Numbered from the stretch's first letter, positions 11,765 through 23,202 are shown. The stretch is DNA of 64,000 nucleotides from Mytilinidion resinicola (GCF_010093595.1 NW_022985457.1:304226-368225); one strand, 5' to 3'. Made by a program: numbers and translations. The notes: a model not told the origin generated them from the sequence alone.

Positions 11765-13015
11765 ATGACTGATCTCGAGAGTCCGCAGAGTGGTCAGCCT
11801 CCACTTAAGCTCGACGGGCTCTCGATCGAGCAGCTAGACGCTTTTACCGATAATGAGATGGAGGAGAAGCTCGCACTTACCGCTCTCCCGACAGAGATTG
11901 TGGAGAAGATTGCCGAGCATCTCCCACTCTGTGACCTGAAGCAGTTGCGACAAGCCTGCAAGCAACTCGAGACCCAAACTATTCATTACTTCACTAGGAA
12001 GTACTGCACGCGAAAGCACGTCATAATCTGTCTGACCCAGCTCCGCTTTCTTGTCGAACAAGCCCGCAATACCAAGTTCGGAGGTAAGCTCAAGGAGCTC
12101 ATCTTCGAAACTTCAGATGACGTTCACATGGACCCACTACAAAAGCAAAATCTTGAGTACCGCCTCAAAGATTCTCTCATCAGCAAGGCCAACCACTGCC
12201 TCTTAACAGCCTTCAACAATCTCCCTGCGTTGTCCAAGGTCAGTATGGTCTCCGAGTCCATGCACGCAGAAAAGCCCCTCACCTGCCATGCCACTATGAT
12301 CTTGCTTGCTCTTCAGCACAGGAGCAACAGTTACCACTTGAAGATCCTAGAGCTTCCAGTCAATGGTAACTTCGTGTGCTGGGACCTCTTCATGAAACTC
12401 AACCATTGGTACCTCAAAGGCCCAGCAGACCCTCCAACGCCTATCAGCACCATCACCTCGCTGAAGCTAGCCCTAAACGGCCGCTTCGACGGATTCAACA
12501 CCGCACATTACTCCAACGACCGCGCAGCGAAATCAATCCAGTCCTTCTTCTCTGGTCTCTTCGCCCTAGAGTCCCTTTACCTCCACCTCGGCGACATCGA
12601 CTCACCCACAGAAGCGGCAAACTTAGGTGCTGTTACTAAGCTGATCATCAACATGAAATGGCCGAAGCTACAGCACATCCACTTTCGGGGCATGGCGTTC
12701 ACAGACGGGTCCTTCAGACGCTTCTACCACACCCACAATATTCGCACCCTAAGTCTACGGGAAGTGGTCTTTGGTCCTGAGTGCTTTGCAAAGGCCTGTG
12801 GCATGCTTTGTAACGACTCAAACTTGGAGCATCTCAAGTTCCGCGATCTCTTTGAGGTGGGTCCGCCTGGCCTTGCGATTACGGCGGCATCGATGATACT
12901 TTTCCCGGATACGGAGGGCGAGACGACTATCCTAGTTGCGGAGAAGGGGGAAATCGATGATAAGCTGCAGGAGTTTCTTTCTGTAGAGGATGCAGCAACC
13001 TTAGTCGAGTTTTAG
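11765..13015 (+). CDS. F-box protein
   Basis: Single-exon frame of 416 residues. An F-box lies near residues 37-80: ALPTEIVEKIAEHLPLCDLK followed by QLRQACKQLETQTIHYF. The rest is leucine-rich and irregular (for example LFALESLYLHLGDIDSP), as in fungal F-box proteins whose C-terminus binds substrate. F-box proteins link substrates to the SKP1-CUL1 ubiquitin ligase; the substrate cannot be inferred. The start is the first ATG and gives a short acidic leader before the F-box. Confidence 0.82.
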   Translation: MTDLESPQSGQPPLKLDGLSIEQLDAFTDNEMEEKLALTALPTEIVEKIAEHLPLCDLKQLRQACKQLETQTIHYFTRKYCTRKHVIICLTQLRFLVEQARNTKFGGKLKELIFETSDDVHMDPLQKQNLEYRLKDSLISKANHCLLTAFNNLPALSKVSMVSESMHAEKPLTCHATMILLALQHRSNSYHLKILELPVNGNFVCWDLFMKLNHWYLKGPADPPTPISTITSLKLALNGRFDGFNTAHYSNDRAAKSIQSFFSGLFALESLYLHLGDIDSPTEAANLGAVTKLIINMKWPKLQHIHFRGMAFTDGSFRRFYHTHNIRTLSLREVVFGPECFAKACGMLCNDSNLEHLKFRDLFEVGPPGLAITAASMILFPDTEGETTILVAEKGEIDDKLQEFLSVEDAATLVEF

Positions 13016-14346
13016 CATCAGCTCAATCACTCCGTGATCTCTGAGCAGTATAGACTGCCCTCATTCAGCGAGCCTTCCCAGGTTGGTCTTTCTGGCGTTG
13101 GACATTCCAAAAGCATCCTTCTCGGTCATCATCTACACATTTCACATTCCCCAATCACCTTTTCTTTTTGCTTTGGTTTCTAATATTTGCATGACGAATG
13201 GATGATTTGGACAAGGGCTCTGCTTGGATTTCTCTGTTATGCTATTAGCTGGATCAGCCTATTTCACCTGGTGGTTCACATCAATCCCTACATCCAAGGC
13301 TCTCCTCATAATTAGGAGATATGTAAATTAGACTTAGCCATGCGGCCAATAGATGCTCTCAAAATCAAAATTCATTGTGTGGCGTGAGGATTCAGTGACG
13401 GAATATCAGGCCTTGCACATTTTCTGACGCTGTTGGGAGTGCTTCAGGTCACTTTCAAAACCTAACCTGTAAAGGGTGGGGGCAATTAGGGCACCGCAAC
13501 TATGTAGCGAAAAGTTGCGTAATATCCATAATGTTCATGATATCTTAGCCTATAAAGGGCGGGGGTAATTAGAGCGCCAGAAAGTTGCGTAATATCCAGG
13601 AACTCAGGATGAAATTGATGTGAACTCTCCTCTATTGTAGATGCCGTAAAGGCGGACTATATAGAGTAACGAGATGAACTACCCCTTAGGGCGCTCCATT
13701 CCCTTGACAGCAAGGAAGCAACACAACTCCGTAAGGAAGAAAAAGGGAGAGAAAGGGAGAGTAAGCGATACCTGGGGTGGTGTGCACACAGGTGATCGTG
13801 AACCGTATGAGTTGCTGATCTTAGGTTGCTTGCAACTCGAGTCAGGATCTTCACGACATCTTAGCCTGTAAGGGTGGGGGCAATTAGGGCGCAGCATCAA
13901 TCTAACAGAAAGCTGTATAATACCCGAATGCATATAAACATTCTAGGTATGCAAAATGGCCCTATAGTGCTATGCAAAAAATCTGCGTGTACTTATCTAC
14001 CGCTGCAAGGCGAGCTTCACACCCTACCCCGAAATCTAAAATATATAAGCTAACATCCCTACTATGTACTCGTGGATGATATCGTCCGAACTAGCCTCAC
14101 AAACTTACAGGTTGTGCAGAACCACTTCCTTACACTTCATTCATTTTTCGAAATAAGTCGGAGGACTTCATACAACGGTGGTCAAGTGAACGAAAAGTTT
14201 GAGTCTCGATACTGTACTTTCGAACGCTCATGAATGACACGATACCATGCCAGAGCACCTCAAGTAGGGACCACAAACATGGCCAACCTTAACCCCTGGA
14301 GCTCAAATCACACTGCCTGCCATACAAATTCTTCCTTCACAGAAAA
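13016..14346. other. Intergenic with a three-copy noncoding repeat
   Basis: No gene is seen. The notable content is the repeat annotated at 13461-13930. The rest is AT-rich, with short frames of poor coding quality on both strands. Confidence 0.5.
13461..13930 (+). repeat. Three copies of a 65-85 bp noncoding repeat
   Basis: Copy A (about 13461-13543) and copy B (about 13544-13612) are adjacent; copy C (about 13860-13930) is 250 bp away. The shared core is TAGCCTGTAAAGGGTGGGGG followed by CAATTAGGGCGC. A variable spacer then leads to an AAAGTTGCGTAATATCC-like end. Copy B differs from A mainly by transitions (CCTGT to CCTAT, GGGT to GGGC, GGGGGC to GGGGGT). No coding capacity and no clear terminal inverted repeats are visible. 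It may be a fragment of a mobile element. Confidence 0.7.
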
Positions 14347-16434
14347 CTATACCTCCATAACAATCTCCTCCGAGCTCTTCGCTACGACCGCGCGGTACGT
14401 CCCCGCTTCTGTGACCCACGTGTTTCTGTCCTCATCCCAAAAGCTGGCAAGCATACTTGTCCAGCTCAATTGTCACTATCCCGACCTCACCCGGCCTCCC
14501 CTCGACCTTCGCGAACCCCTTCAATTCCTTTATCGGCCTCTTCCCCTGCCCGACCTGATGCCCCGGCGGCGCGACATAAACCTGCACTATCTCCTTCCCA
14601 ACAACCTTCCCAATATTCCTCACACTCACCACCAGCTTCAACTTATCCCCTACCACCTTCATCTCCGCTCCTCCCTCCCACCCAATCTTAGCATACTCGA
14701 AACTCGTATAGCTCAGTCTATACCAAAACGTTCACCTTGCCGCCGCATTCCTTTCTCGGTCGTAGTGCCTATACCTCACATCCCTCCCCTCCTCATACCT
14801 CAATACACCATCCTCCGGACACGGAAAATTCCCAAACGACGGATAATCCTCGATCCGCACCGGCCAACTACTCGCCAGCTTCCCACACGGCGTGATCCGC
14901 CCCGTAACAACCGCTGCGATCACATTCCCGGCCTCCTGCCCGGGGTAGAAGCACTGAAGCACCCCCTTGACCCCCTCCAGCTTCGCGAACGGCATCGCGA
15001 CCGGCGAGCCCGAGAAATTGATCACCACGGTGGTCGGGTTTGCGGCAGCCACGGCGTTGATGAGAGAGACCTTGTCGCAGGGTAGGTCCATGGAGTCCTG
15101 GTCGTAGCCCTCGCTCTCGAACTCGTCGGTTTTGCCGACGAAGACGAGGGCGAGGTCGGAGGAAGATTCGAGGTGGCAGCGTTGGAGAGGCGGGTGGGGA
15201 GGGAGTAGGCTTCGTAGAAGCGGATGGAGGAACCTGGGAGGAAGGTCATGGAGCCGAGTTGGGAGGAGCGGGGGCGGGCGAGCGGCGTCGGTGGCGCCTT
15301 TGGTTAGGAAAGTGATGCGGTATGGGTGGTTAGCTATCATGTGGTGGGTTATGTAGCGGGTCAGGGTGGTTTTGTGGAAGACGTCTGAGTGCGGTCAGTG
15401 TAGTCTTTAGGGAACTTCTAAAGGTGATGAGTAAATTACAGCTTTCAAAGAACAGATCCATCTCCTGTTCTCGGTGGTAGACATGCTCATCGTCGACCAA
15501 GATATCGACTTCACCAGTCGTCGTGACTCCGAGGATGTGGTCTTCAGTCGTTTTGAGAACGATGGATAGATTGCATCTTGGAGCAATAGTCGATCTCATT
15601 TAGATCTTGCGGCCACGCCTCTTTGATCATGTATTCCGGTCGTTTCAAGTAGTCTGTTCGAACAGGTCTCCTATCTGAAGAGGTTGCGTTGAACCACTCA
15701 AAGAACGGGAGTCTCAGGGGACGGTGACAATCCAACCAGACTGACGACATCCATATCCGGTATAGGAATCGCGTTATAGACCAGGACTCCTGGTGAGTAC
15801 TCGTAATTGATTCCAGAATTCGTCAACCCTTCTAGGGGCGTAACGCCCTTAAGCGGGAATAGCTTAGCGGACCCCCCTCCAGACATACTCGTGGCGGCCG
15901 TATGATGCCCGATGACTGCAACGCAGTACGGAATCAGTATTCTTCACAAGCACAAACCCTTTTGCTGCCGCACGACATTTTAGATCATCCCTTACTTTGC
16001 TGGCTGCCTCGAATTCAGGCATCTCAATTGGGTTGGTCCATTTGTCAGCTCGTTTGATGAGCTCCAGTACTCTATAGGCCTCTACATCAATGGGCTCTGT
16101 TGTTACCTCGCCTCTCGATGCTGCGTCTAAAAGCTTCTTACCGCCATGTTTGATTGGACCAGTCTGAATCATATGTCAGGGAAAGAATGAAATCAAGAGA
16201 TCCTGAAGTCTTCACCATCTCCAAATCCATGCCTCTATTAACGAGCTCGCTGCAGGAGTACGTGCCAGCCCAATCTGACATCACGAGGCCTTTGAAGACC
16301 CATTCCTTTTTCAGGACGTCGGCGCAACCGGGGTTTAAGTGGATAACTGAAGGAGGCGCAAATTGGCGAGCCAAGTCTGGGGAATAGGTATACCATACAG
16401 TCGACGGCACCGGCGTCCAATTTAACTGCCACAT
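14347..16434 (-). pseudogene. GH3 beta-glucosidase relic (PA14-type), 5'-truncated and frameshifted
   Basis: In gene order on the minus strand, scattered over several frames, are parts of a GH3 beta-glucosidase: [20 protein letters not shown] with the catalytic-nucleophile SDW motif (about 16330-16240), a PA14-like stretch (15600-15400), the C-terminal alpha/beta domain (DLALVFVGKTDEFESEGYDQ, then NPTTVVINFSGSPVAMPF and GVLQCFYPGQEAGN) and the terminal fibronectin-like domain (FWYRLSYTSFEY, then VSVRNIGKVVGKEIVQVYVA). The frame shifts several times, for example near 15180-15260 and again near 14460 just before the ending that stops at 14349-14347. The N-terminal portion of the barrel before the SDW region is missing. 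I conclude it is a dead gene whose enzyme would have cleaved beta-glucosides. It lies head to head with a sugar-transporter relic. Confidence 0.85.
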
Positions 16435-16570
16435 GGAATTGTTTCTCGACGTTGGGGTAAAGTCACAGACCAGTAGAAGAGGAGTGACCTGGTGTGTTGG
16501 CGGTCCCTCGACTCCGTGACGTGCAGGGTAGCTCGATACATCTATTCGCTGGCCGCCTCACTACTCCCAC

Positions 16571-16600
16571 CACGGCCCACCACGGCCCACCACGGCCCAC
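16571..16600. repeat. 10 bp tandem repeat, three units
   Basis: CACGGCCCAC occurs three times in perfect tandem. Confidence 0.9.
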
Positions 16601-16800
16601 CATTCTTCATCCACTTTGAACTGTTCTGTGGTCCGTGTGAGACACCTTGAGATTTCAGTAAGCTTTCGCGGGGCCCCGCTGGCCTCAATGGAGTTTTTAT
16701 GTCCATCCCCGCTCTCTTGGCATGGCCACGTGACTCGGCATCCAGCTTCATCAATTCAAATTGCGGCTATGTCTAGGGACGCTCAAACGAGCAGGGTTCG

Positions 16801-16968
16801 TTGATCAAAAAGTGGCAGTCCACGAATCTGTAATTCTTACTAAAATCCTACATGCTTTAGATAGACACTCTCTTTAAGCCTGTGTACACTTGCCTCGCAT
16901 CACCTGAGCTGCTCTTGAGATTTATCAAAAACTGTAAAACGACAGTTTGGACGAGGCTGATAGCTCTT
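16801..16968. repeat. Dispersed repeat, copy 1
   Basis: The segment starts with a TTGA-CAAAAAGTGGCAGTC stretch and continues through CGAATCTG, TTTAAGCCTGTGT and TTGCCTCGCATCACC to GATAGCTCTT. A diverged copy lies at 50079-50245 in the same orientation. Neither copy codes for protein. It is probably part of a mobile element, but its ends are not defined. Confidence 0.65.
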
Positions 16969-17013
16969 ACCTAAACCATAATCCCTAATCTTAACGATCT
17001 TCTAGTCCCAATA

Positions 17014-17703
17014 GGATACACGGATCCAAAATCCAAGGGCAAACTCAACGTCGGACTCAACAGCTGGCAGTTGATCAACGGTATTACGGCCACTCTCTTG
17101 GTTCGCCGATTCCCCTGGCGAGTCGTGTATATGACTTACACCATCTCGCTGCTTTGCGTCTATATCGGTTGGGCCATTTCCATGCAACGGTTCTTGACAA
17201 AACATGGGGAAGCTGCGGCAAAGCTCACAATATTCTTCGTCTTTTTGTACTCACCAGCGTACAACATAGGCTATAACGCCTTAACTTACACATATCTGGT
17301 CGAGTTGTTCCCCTTTGCTCAACGAACGAGATGAATCACCATATTCAAATCCTGGGACAGAGGCGCGGGATTCTTCACAACCTTCGTGAACCCGATTGGG
17401 CTTGCGAACATCACGTGGTGGCGGTTAATAACGTACTGCTGCTGGATCGCCTTTGAGATCGTCTTCGTATAGTTCATCTTCCCTGAGACTGGTTGCCGAA
17501 CTTTGGAGGAACTCGCCTTGTGTAAGTTGCTACAAAATTTCATCCTGCGTGCCGAGCTGACAAACTTCTTCCCAGTGTTCGAGGATAAAGCGCTGGCTGA
17601 CGAGGCTACAATGGCGATCGAAAAGCAGATCTATCACGAGGATAACCCGTTGGAAGAGGTGGTATCCAAAGCTGCGCCTGCGGAAACCAAGGAGGTGGTG
17701 TAA
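17014..17703 (+). pseudogene. MFS sugar transporter (lactose-permease-like) relic, 3' half
   Basis: The reading begins inside the protein (GYTDPKSKGKLNVGLNSWQ, no start codon) and covers the last transmembrane segments, with hallmarks of fungal hexose/lactose permeases: SPAYNIGYNALTYTYLVELF, RGAGFFTTFVNPIGL, and the sugar-porter motif FPETGCRTLEELAL. It is interrupted by in-frame TGA at 17332-17334 and TAG at 17470-17472. A 54 nt intron with good sites (17522-17575) is still recognisable, and the C-terminal tail ends at 17703. The N-terminal half is absent. I conclude it is a pseudogene. It was probably the uptake partner of the divergent beta-glucosidase relic. Confidence 0.85.
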
Positions 17704-18185
17704 TTGGCGGATTTGGGTGTGATCTATACGCAAGACTGCTAGCATCTAACAAGGGATTCTGCGTGGCTAGATTCGAAGGATTGGTAGTAATGCATTAATA
17801 TGGCCCAGGAGAAGAAGTAGCGAAACGCGTCGAGCTCATAACATGTGTTCTCTAAGAATGATTCATCATCGTAAGAAATGTATGGCCGTGTGACCGACCG
17901 TTTTGTGGTTGCATCAATGACTGATAGATGAAGCTTCTCATGTAGTAGACGCGTTCTTTTCGGCACATTGTGGATAAGATCCCAAGTTTCTGTTGACTTA
18001 CGTGCTTGAACACCTGATCCCAAGGCTAGAAACGGGTGAGAGTGTAGTTTCGGGTTCTTCGTTGATGGATGGAGGTCGGAGGAAGCACGAAGGGTCTAGG
18101 GCTTGAATTAAAATGTGGTCCGTGCGGCATACACTAAACTTTTCCACAACTTCACGTCTTCCTCGCCGGTCTGCAGCCTCGCAAC
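17704..18185. other. Intergenic, promoter region of BUD22
   Basis: A minus-strand frame of 94 codons (18023-17739) has no recognisable domain, and I do not call it a gene. Confidence 0.45.
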
Positions 18186-19473
18186 ATGGCGAAACGAACA
18201 CACGCCGAATTCCTAGAATCCGGGCCTCCAGATCGGTCGGTGCCCGACGATGAACGCGCTGTGCAGACAGGTCTATGTGCGCACAGGATCAATCATGCAA
18301 AGACGGTCGTCCGCCGCGCCATGAAGCTTGCTGCGGGCTTCGAGCGCCAGAAATCCGGAAGACGAAGAAAGACAGCGAAGCAAAAGAAGGATGATGCTGC
18401 TCTTGCACGCTTTGACATGGAAGCTCTAGCTCTGAAAGTCCGTAAGCTTTATATACGCGGACTTTGATATGGTACTAATAGTTCCGCAGTCCCTCGACCT
18501 CGAACGCGCCGCAGAAGACCACATACACAAAAGCCTCCTTAAAATAAAATCCATAGCATCCTCTGAAGCTCTCCCTCCTTCTGTCAAACCTCCCTCCCGT
18601 GCTGTCGTGGATACTGCCTCTCTGAACGTTCTTGCTCGCCTATACAACTCCAATCCCGTTCAGACTGCAATGAAGACTCTGATTACCGATATTCAGGGCA
18701 TATTAGGGCTGGAAGACCGCAATGTAAAAGTTAGGAAGGCCAAAAACAAGGAAACTACACCTACGGCAGAGCGGAAACCCAAACCTCAACGACAGAGCGA
18801 TACAAGCGATGATGAAGAGTACCCAGAATACAAGGCTCGCATTGCAGCCTCTTCGGACGAAGACAATAGCGAGGCCTCCGGAAGCGATGCTGATAGCGGG
18901 GTCGTGAGGTTGAAAAGCAAGGTCTCCCCAAGAATCGATGTCTCGATTTCTCCACCGCCGTCATCCGAGGAGTCGTCCTTCGAGGGGTTCTCAGAGCCTG
19001 AGATAAAAGCTGGGTCATCTAAGCCATCTAAAGCTCTTATTGAGTCTACTTTCGTTCCTTCCCTTACGACAGGCGGCTATTGGTCAGGCTCCGAATCCGA
19101 ACCAGAAGACGACGTGGACGTTCAACCAAGGAAGAACCGAAGAGGCCAGCAGGCAAGGCGCAAGCTTGCGGAGAAGAAGTTTGGTGAAGAAGCAAAGCAC
19201 ATCAAGGAAGCTAAGACCAGTGACCGCGACAAAGGCTGGGATCTGAAGAGAGGCGCACAGGACGGCTCCCGTGGACGAAACGGTAGGTATCGGTCTGGGG
19301 ATTCTCGAAACACGAGAAATTTTGCTTCCGATGCCAACAAAGTGGAGCTTAATCAGCCAAAACCTAAGAAGGACGATACCGGTCCCTTGCATCCTTCGTG
19401 GCAAGCTGCAAAATTGGCGAAAGAGAAGAAGCAGACCGCGGCTTTCCAGGGCAAGAAGGTAGTTTTTGATTGA
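18186..19473 (+). CDS. BUD22: BUD22 family ribosome biogenesis protein
   Basis: Exons 18186-18437 and 18490-19473 give 411 residues. BUD22 acts in the nucleus/nucleolus in small-subunit rRNA processing. The sequence shows a basic N-terminal part (KRTHAEF, then RRAMKLAAGFERQKSGRRRK), the family segment SLDLERAAEDHIHKSLLKIK, a long acidic/Ser-rich middle (DTSDDEEYPEY, ASGSDADSG), and the characteristic C-terminus (HPSWQAAKLAKEK, ending AFQGKKVVFD). The intron is uncertain: GTCCGT..CCGCAG gives phase 0 and the best protein join, while GTAAGC..AATAG would keep the frame with four extra residues but puts the branch site against the acceptor. Confidence 0.85.
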
Positions 19474-20569
19474 GCGCTACGATCTAAAACACATTCACGT
19501 GGAATAACTACCATGGCATACTCTTCAAAGCCGTCCGGGAAGTGTTAAATGTAGCCCATCTTACGTCGTCGGTGGCCGAAGTCCGCAGCATGCACACAGC
19601 TACGCTAGACTTTGATACATCGATCGGTAAGAGCGCACTGTTTGGAGAGCCCCCATGGCCTTTCAAGATTCTAGACATGATGCAAAGTCCAGATGTTGGA
19701 ACCTAGGCGACCTATTGACAGGCCGGCTACCTAGCAGCGGGGCTACTCCTGACAGTGGTGTATGGCAAGCAAGAGTGGCAGACAAGCGGTGAGATAATCG
19801 TGTATCTAGTCTTAGGACTTAGTAATATTCGCTGTAGGTCACTTCTCAAGAGTATGTTTCAAATGTTGCTAGTATTTCTGGTGAATTTGTGACAAATTCC
19901 ATTTCAAATGACGACCTCCTGCCCCAATGCTGTACCACCGAAGGCCGTGTACATGTGTGAACACAGAAAGAGAAGGGTTAGCGCTCTAAAAGGAAGGCGG
20001 CTGTTCTCCCATTATCGACTGTGTCACTCGTTTTGGACGTCCTGTCCGATGAACTGCCACCAAGCGGCCCTCTTCGCAGGCACATTGCGCCGGTGAAGGC
20101 TATGAAACGCCCTCAAGCGAACCTGAGATATGCTCACGCTTCTTCCCCCGTATTGTCGCAGTCGCATCTCGAAGTATTCACTCAATTTTCGTACATTTGG
20201 GGCCCCTGAACCCATCCTGGAGAGGAACGCTTAGTGCGTTGTGTGCGCACTGGGTGGCGTTAAAAGTCTTTCAATTACATCTCATGGCGTTGGTCATCAT
20301 CACGCTCAGCGCACGGTTTTCGTCTGAAGCCACCACAGCGGATGCCGTTGCCATGGAGTTGAGGTTGTTGTGTCGTGAGTCTTGGCGACAAACTCAAAAC
20401 GAGGTTGCGGCGTTGGCCCCCTTCTCCCCTCACCATCTTTCCACAGATCGTAAGAATACCCGCCCTTTTGCTACGATACCTGCTAATGGGAGTTCTGAAG
20501 GTCTTTCTGATGCAGATAGCTGTACAGAATTATCACAAAGCGCACTTTTGCAAGCCTAATACGCTCACG
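19474..20569. other. Intergenic, nothing recognised
   Basis: About 1.1 kb downstream of BUD22. An open frame runs from 20375 into the next gene, but the ATG at 20570 begins the part that resembles ordered coding sequence. Confidence 0.45.
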
Positions 20570-22927
20570 ATGCCCTTCCTGCGACCTGCCGCCATCTCCG
20601 TCCTATCGAAGGCACTGCCCTCGATGGGTGCAAAGCCCATGGTTAGGCCTGCTCGACAGGTTACTGCTCCCCGACAAGATACCAGAGAGCGTCTCACGGA
20701 TCGAGCCGCAATGCGAAACTCTCGACCTCGTCCGTGGGCGCAACGCCCGGTTACCACCCGCCCTCCCCCTCCGCCTAGCCGAACGCCCGCTGTCAAAACC
20801 CTTCTTGCTGAAAAGCAAGCCCAGGCTGGTATTCAGGCTAAGTTCTCTCCCCCTCGTGCTCCTCAATGTGTGAACAAGGTACCGTTGACGGTGAAGACAG
20901 TTGATAAGCCACATCGTGCGCTCAAAAGAACCACTCCGGTTCAGACAAACAACAAGCGTGCGCCAGCCTCAGCACGTCCCGTCGTCAAAGCACGTTGTAA
21001 GTACATTTCCAACCTTCTCCACCCATGCTATGAATCAGCACACCTCCATCACAAACTTGCGGGGCCTCATAACCCACTGAACCCCCCTGGCTGCACACCA
21101 CAATCCCCACTCCAACGTCTTAGCAACGAGACCGCAATTCAAAACACCTCGAACACAAGTCTGCAGGGTTTGATAAGCTAGCGAACCACCCCCCGCCGCA
21201 TGAATAACCTCCCACCTCAATGTCACATTCACTAGCCCGCAGATCGTACTCATTCATCAAGAATACAAGTCGCTAATCATTTCGCAGCAGCAGCCGCTCC
21301 CGCCGCCGCACGTCAAGTTATCGGCGCCCCTCGGAATAGAAACCCTTTGCGGATGCCAGGACTGTCAGTCTTCGACAGGCTATATGCTCAGTCGAAATCA
21401 TCGCGAAGCGAAAAGTTCAATTTCGCAAAGTTGCGGTTCACCGGCGATGTTATCAGGGAATTGAACGTCGAGATGAGGATGTTCGAGAGGTCTGAGATCG
21501 TAGATGACACCGACGGTAACCTCTCTCTCGTCCCTGCATCGCCCTCGCAATGCGCTCGACGAGATTCGTCTCCGTTTGTGGTGGAGGTCGAAGAACAGGG
21601 TCGCCGAGACTCCTCTCCGTTCATTATGGCGGTTGAAGAGGAAGAGGACGTGAACGACTCTCCTAGCATCGTCTCATTCGTGAGCCCAACGGTCCCATCA
21701 TGCCATCGCCGAGATTCGTCTCCTTTCGATTCTATAGTCCTAGAGCAGGAGCAGGATCAGGAGCATGATTCTGCATGGGGTTCAATTTCATTCGTGAGTG
21801 GCCCGATTTCGGCATGTGATCGCCGAGACTCGTCTCCGTTCGTGGTAGACATTGAAGAACAGGGTCGTCGAGACTCCTCTCAGTTCATTGTGGCGGTCGA
21901 AGAGGAGGAACATGATTCTGCATGGGGATCAATCTCATTCGTGAGTGGCTCGATTCCGGCATGTGATCGCCGAGACTCGTCTCCGTTGGTGATAGACATT
22001 GAAGAACAGGGTCGTCGAGACTCCTCTCCGCTCATTATGGCGGTCGAAGAGGGGGAGAATGATTCTGTATGGGGTCAAATCTCATTCGTGAGTGGCTCAA
22101 TCGCACCATGCGATCGCCGAGACTCCTCTACGTTTGTGGTGGATGTGGATGAACAGGGTCGCCGAGACTCCTCTCCATCCATTGTGGCGGTCGAGGAGCA
22201 GGAGCACGACTCAGTAACGGAAGAGAGCATGTGGGACGACGATCTCATCTGCGACCGCAGCCTTCTGTCCTCCAACGATCATGTCGTCGAGATCCCTGAC
22301 GACACCATTACCGAGTGGTCCGTTCCTGTACGTCCCATCAATCCAGCGAAGCCTCCCCCTCGACCTCAGACCATGTCCCGTAGCCTTGAGTGGCGAAAGG
22401 GCATACTTAAGGCGGCTGTGACAAGCTCTGCCGACAGTCTCCCGCAAAGGAGGGTCAGATGGGCCGACGAGGACTCTGAGCCGCTATTTCAAGTTCGCGA
22501 ATACGACTTCACTGAAGAAGATCGCAAGGAGCGCTTAGTCCGGATGGAGCATTTTGTGGGTAGCTTAGTATCATGGCGCCACATTGAGAACGACGCGTAC
22601 GATTGCCGCCTCTTCTCTTACCCGGAGAAAGCGGCCTTCATCACCTGTGGCGACTTCGACGACGATGGCGTCTTCCAAGTGGACTATTACCCGAGCAGAG
22701 TATTCCTCCACCGCTACGATCAGGTCCAACGTTACTACTGGAACAATCGTCTGGCCTACGACGATTGGCAAAAGTACTACGGTAACAAGCAGCGGACGAC
22801 GATGGTCTTTTCGGTCGGGAAATCTCCCGACGAGATGTTCACGCATAACATCGGAAAGACCGGCAAGATACTGTTCACTCGAAAGCAGAAGCAGTACTAT
22901 GCTGCGATGGCTAGGATTCACGGCTAG
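20570..22927 (+). CDS. RRDSSPF-repeat protein with SILK-like and RVxF-like motifs
   Basis: Exons 20570-20996 and 21288-22927 give 688 residues; the 291 nt phase-1 intron (GTAAGT..TTCGCAG, branch GCTAATC) is long for this genome. The N-terminus is basic and Pro-rich. The middle holds at least nine RRDSS(P/T/Q) units, alternating with acidic blocks such as VEEEEDV and EHDSAWGSISFVSG; two larger units of about 45 residues are tandemly repeated. Two short motifs follow: GILK (22400-22411) and RVRW (22451-22462), the order and spacing seen for SILK and RVxF docking to protein phosphatase 1. The C-terminus is an uncharacterised aromatic-rich domain (RYYWNNRLAYDDWQKYYG). RRDSS units fit basophilic-kinase sites. 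The role is unknown; phosphorylation-linked scaffolding is inferred. Confidence 0.72.
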
Positions 22928-22971
22928 GATTCACTGAGAGATGTATTTCTGGAGACCGACGATTGGAGATT

Positions 22972-23202
22972 GAGCCTGATAGGGATGCCGGACGATTCCC
23001 TTACCGCGCGCTCACGACCGAACGACGAGACTACTGGGACTTACTGGGGACTGTTACGACGACTGAGCCTGACGGGGATGCCGACCGATTCCCCCACCGC
23101 GCGCTCACGACTGGACGACGAGACGACCGATTCGACGACCGAGCCTGACTAAGATGCCGACAGATTCCTACACCGCGCGCTCGCGACCGGACCGACGACG
23201 AG
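22972..23202 (+). repeat. Three diverged tandem copies of about 60 bp
   Basis: The units start near 22972, 23064 and 23140. They share a GAGCCTGA start, GATGCCG, a CGATTCCC-like step and ACCGCGCGCTCACGAC, then GACGACGAG. The array begins 45 bases after the stop of the RRDSSPF-repeat gene. A frame is open across the first two copies, so it could be a decayed extension of coding repeats or a minisatellite. Confidence 0.75.

Larger units (their letters stand above)
16435..17013. other. Junction between two truncated relics
   Basis: Both flanking pseudogenes lose their 5' parts here. The interval holds a 10 bp tandem repeat (16571-16600) and one copy of a dispersed repeat (16801-16968). No coding sequence is recognised. 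Confidence 0.6.

Noticed and set aside
14234..15085. 283-codon plus-strand frame over the GH3 relic
   Set aside because: It lies antisense to recognisable beta-glucosidase sequence and is Pro/Arg/His-rich low complexity.
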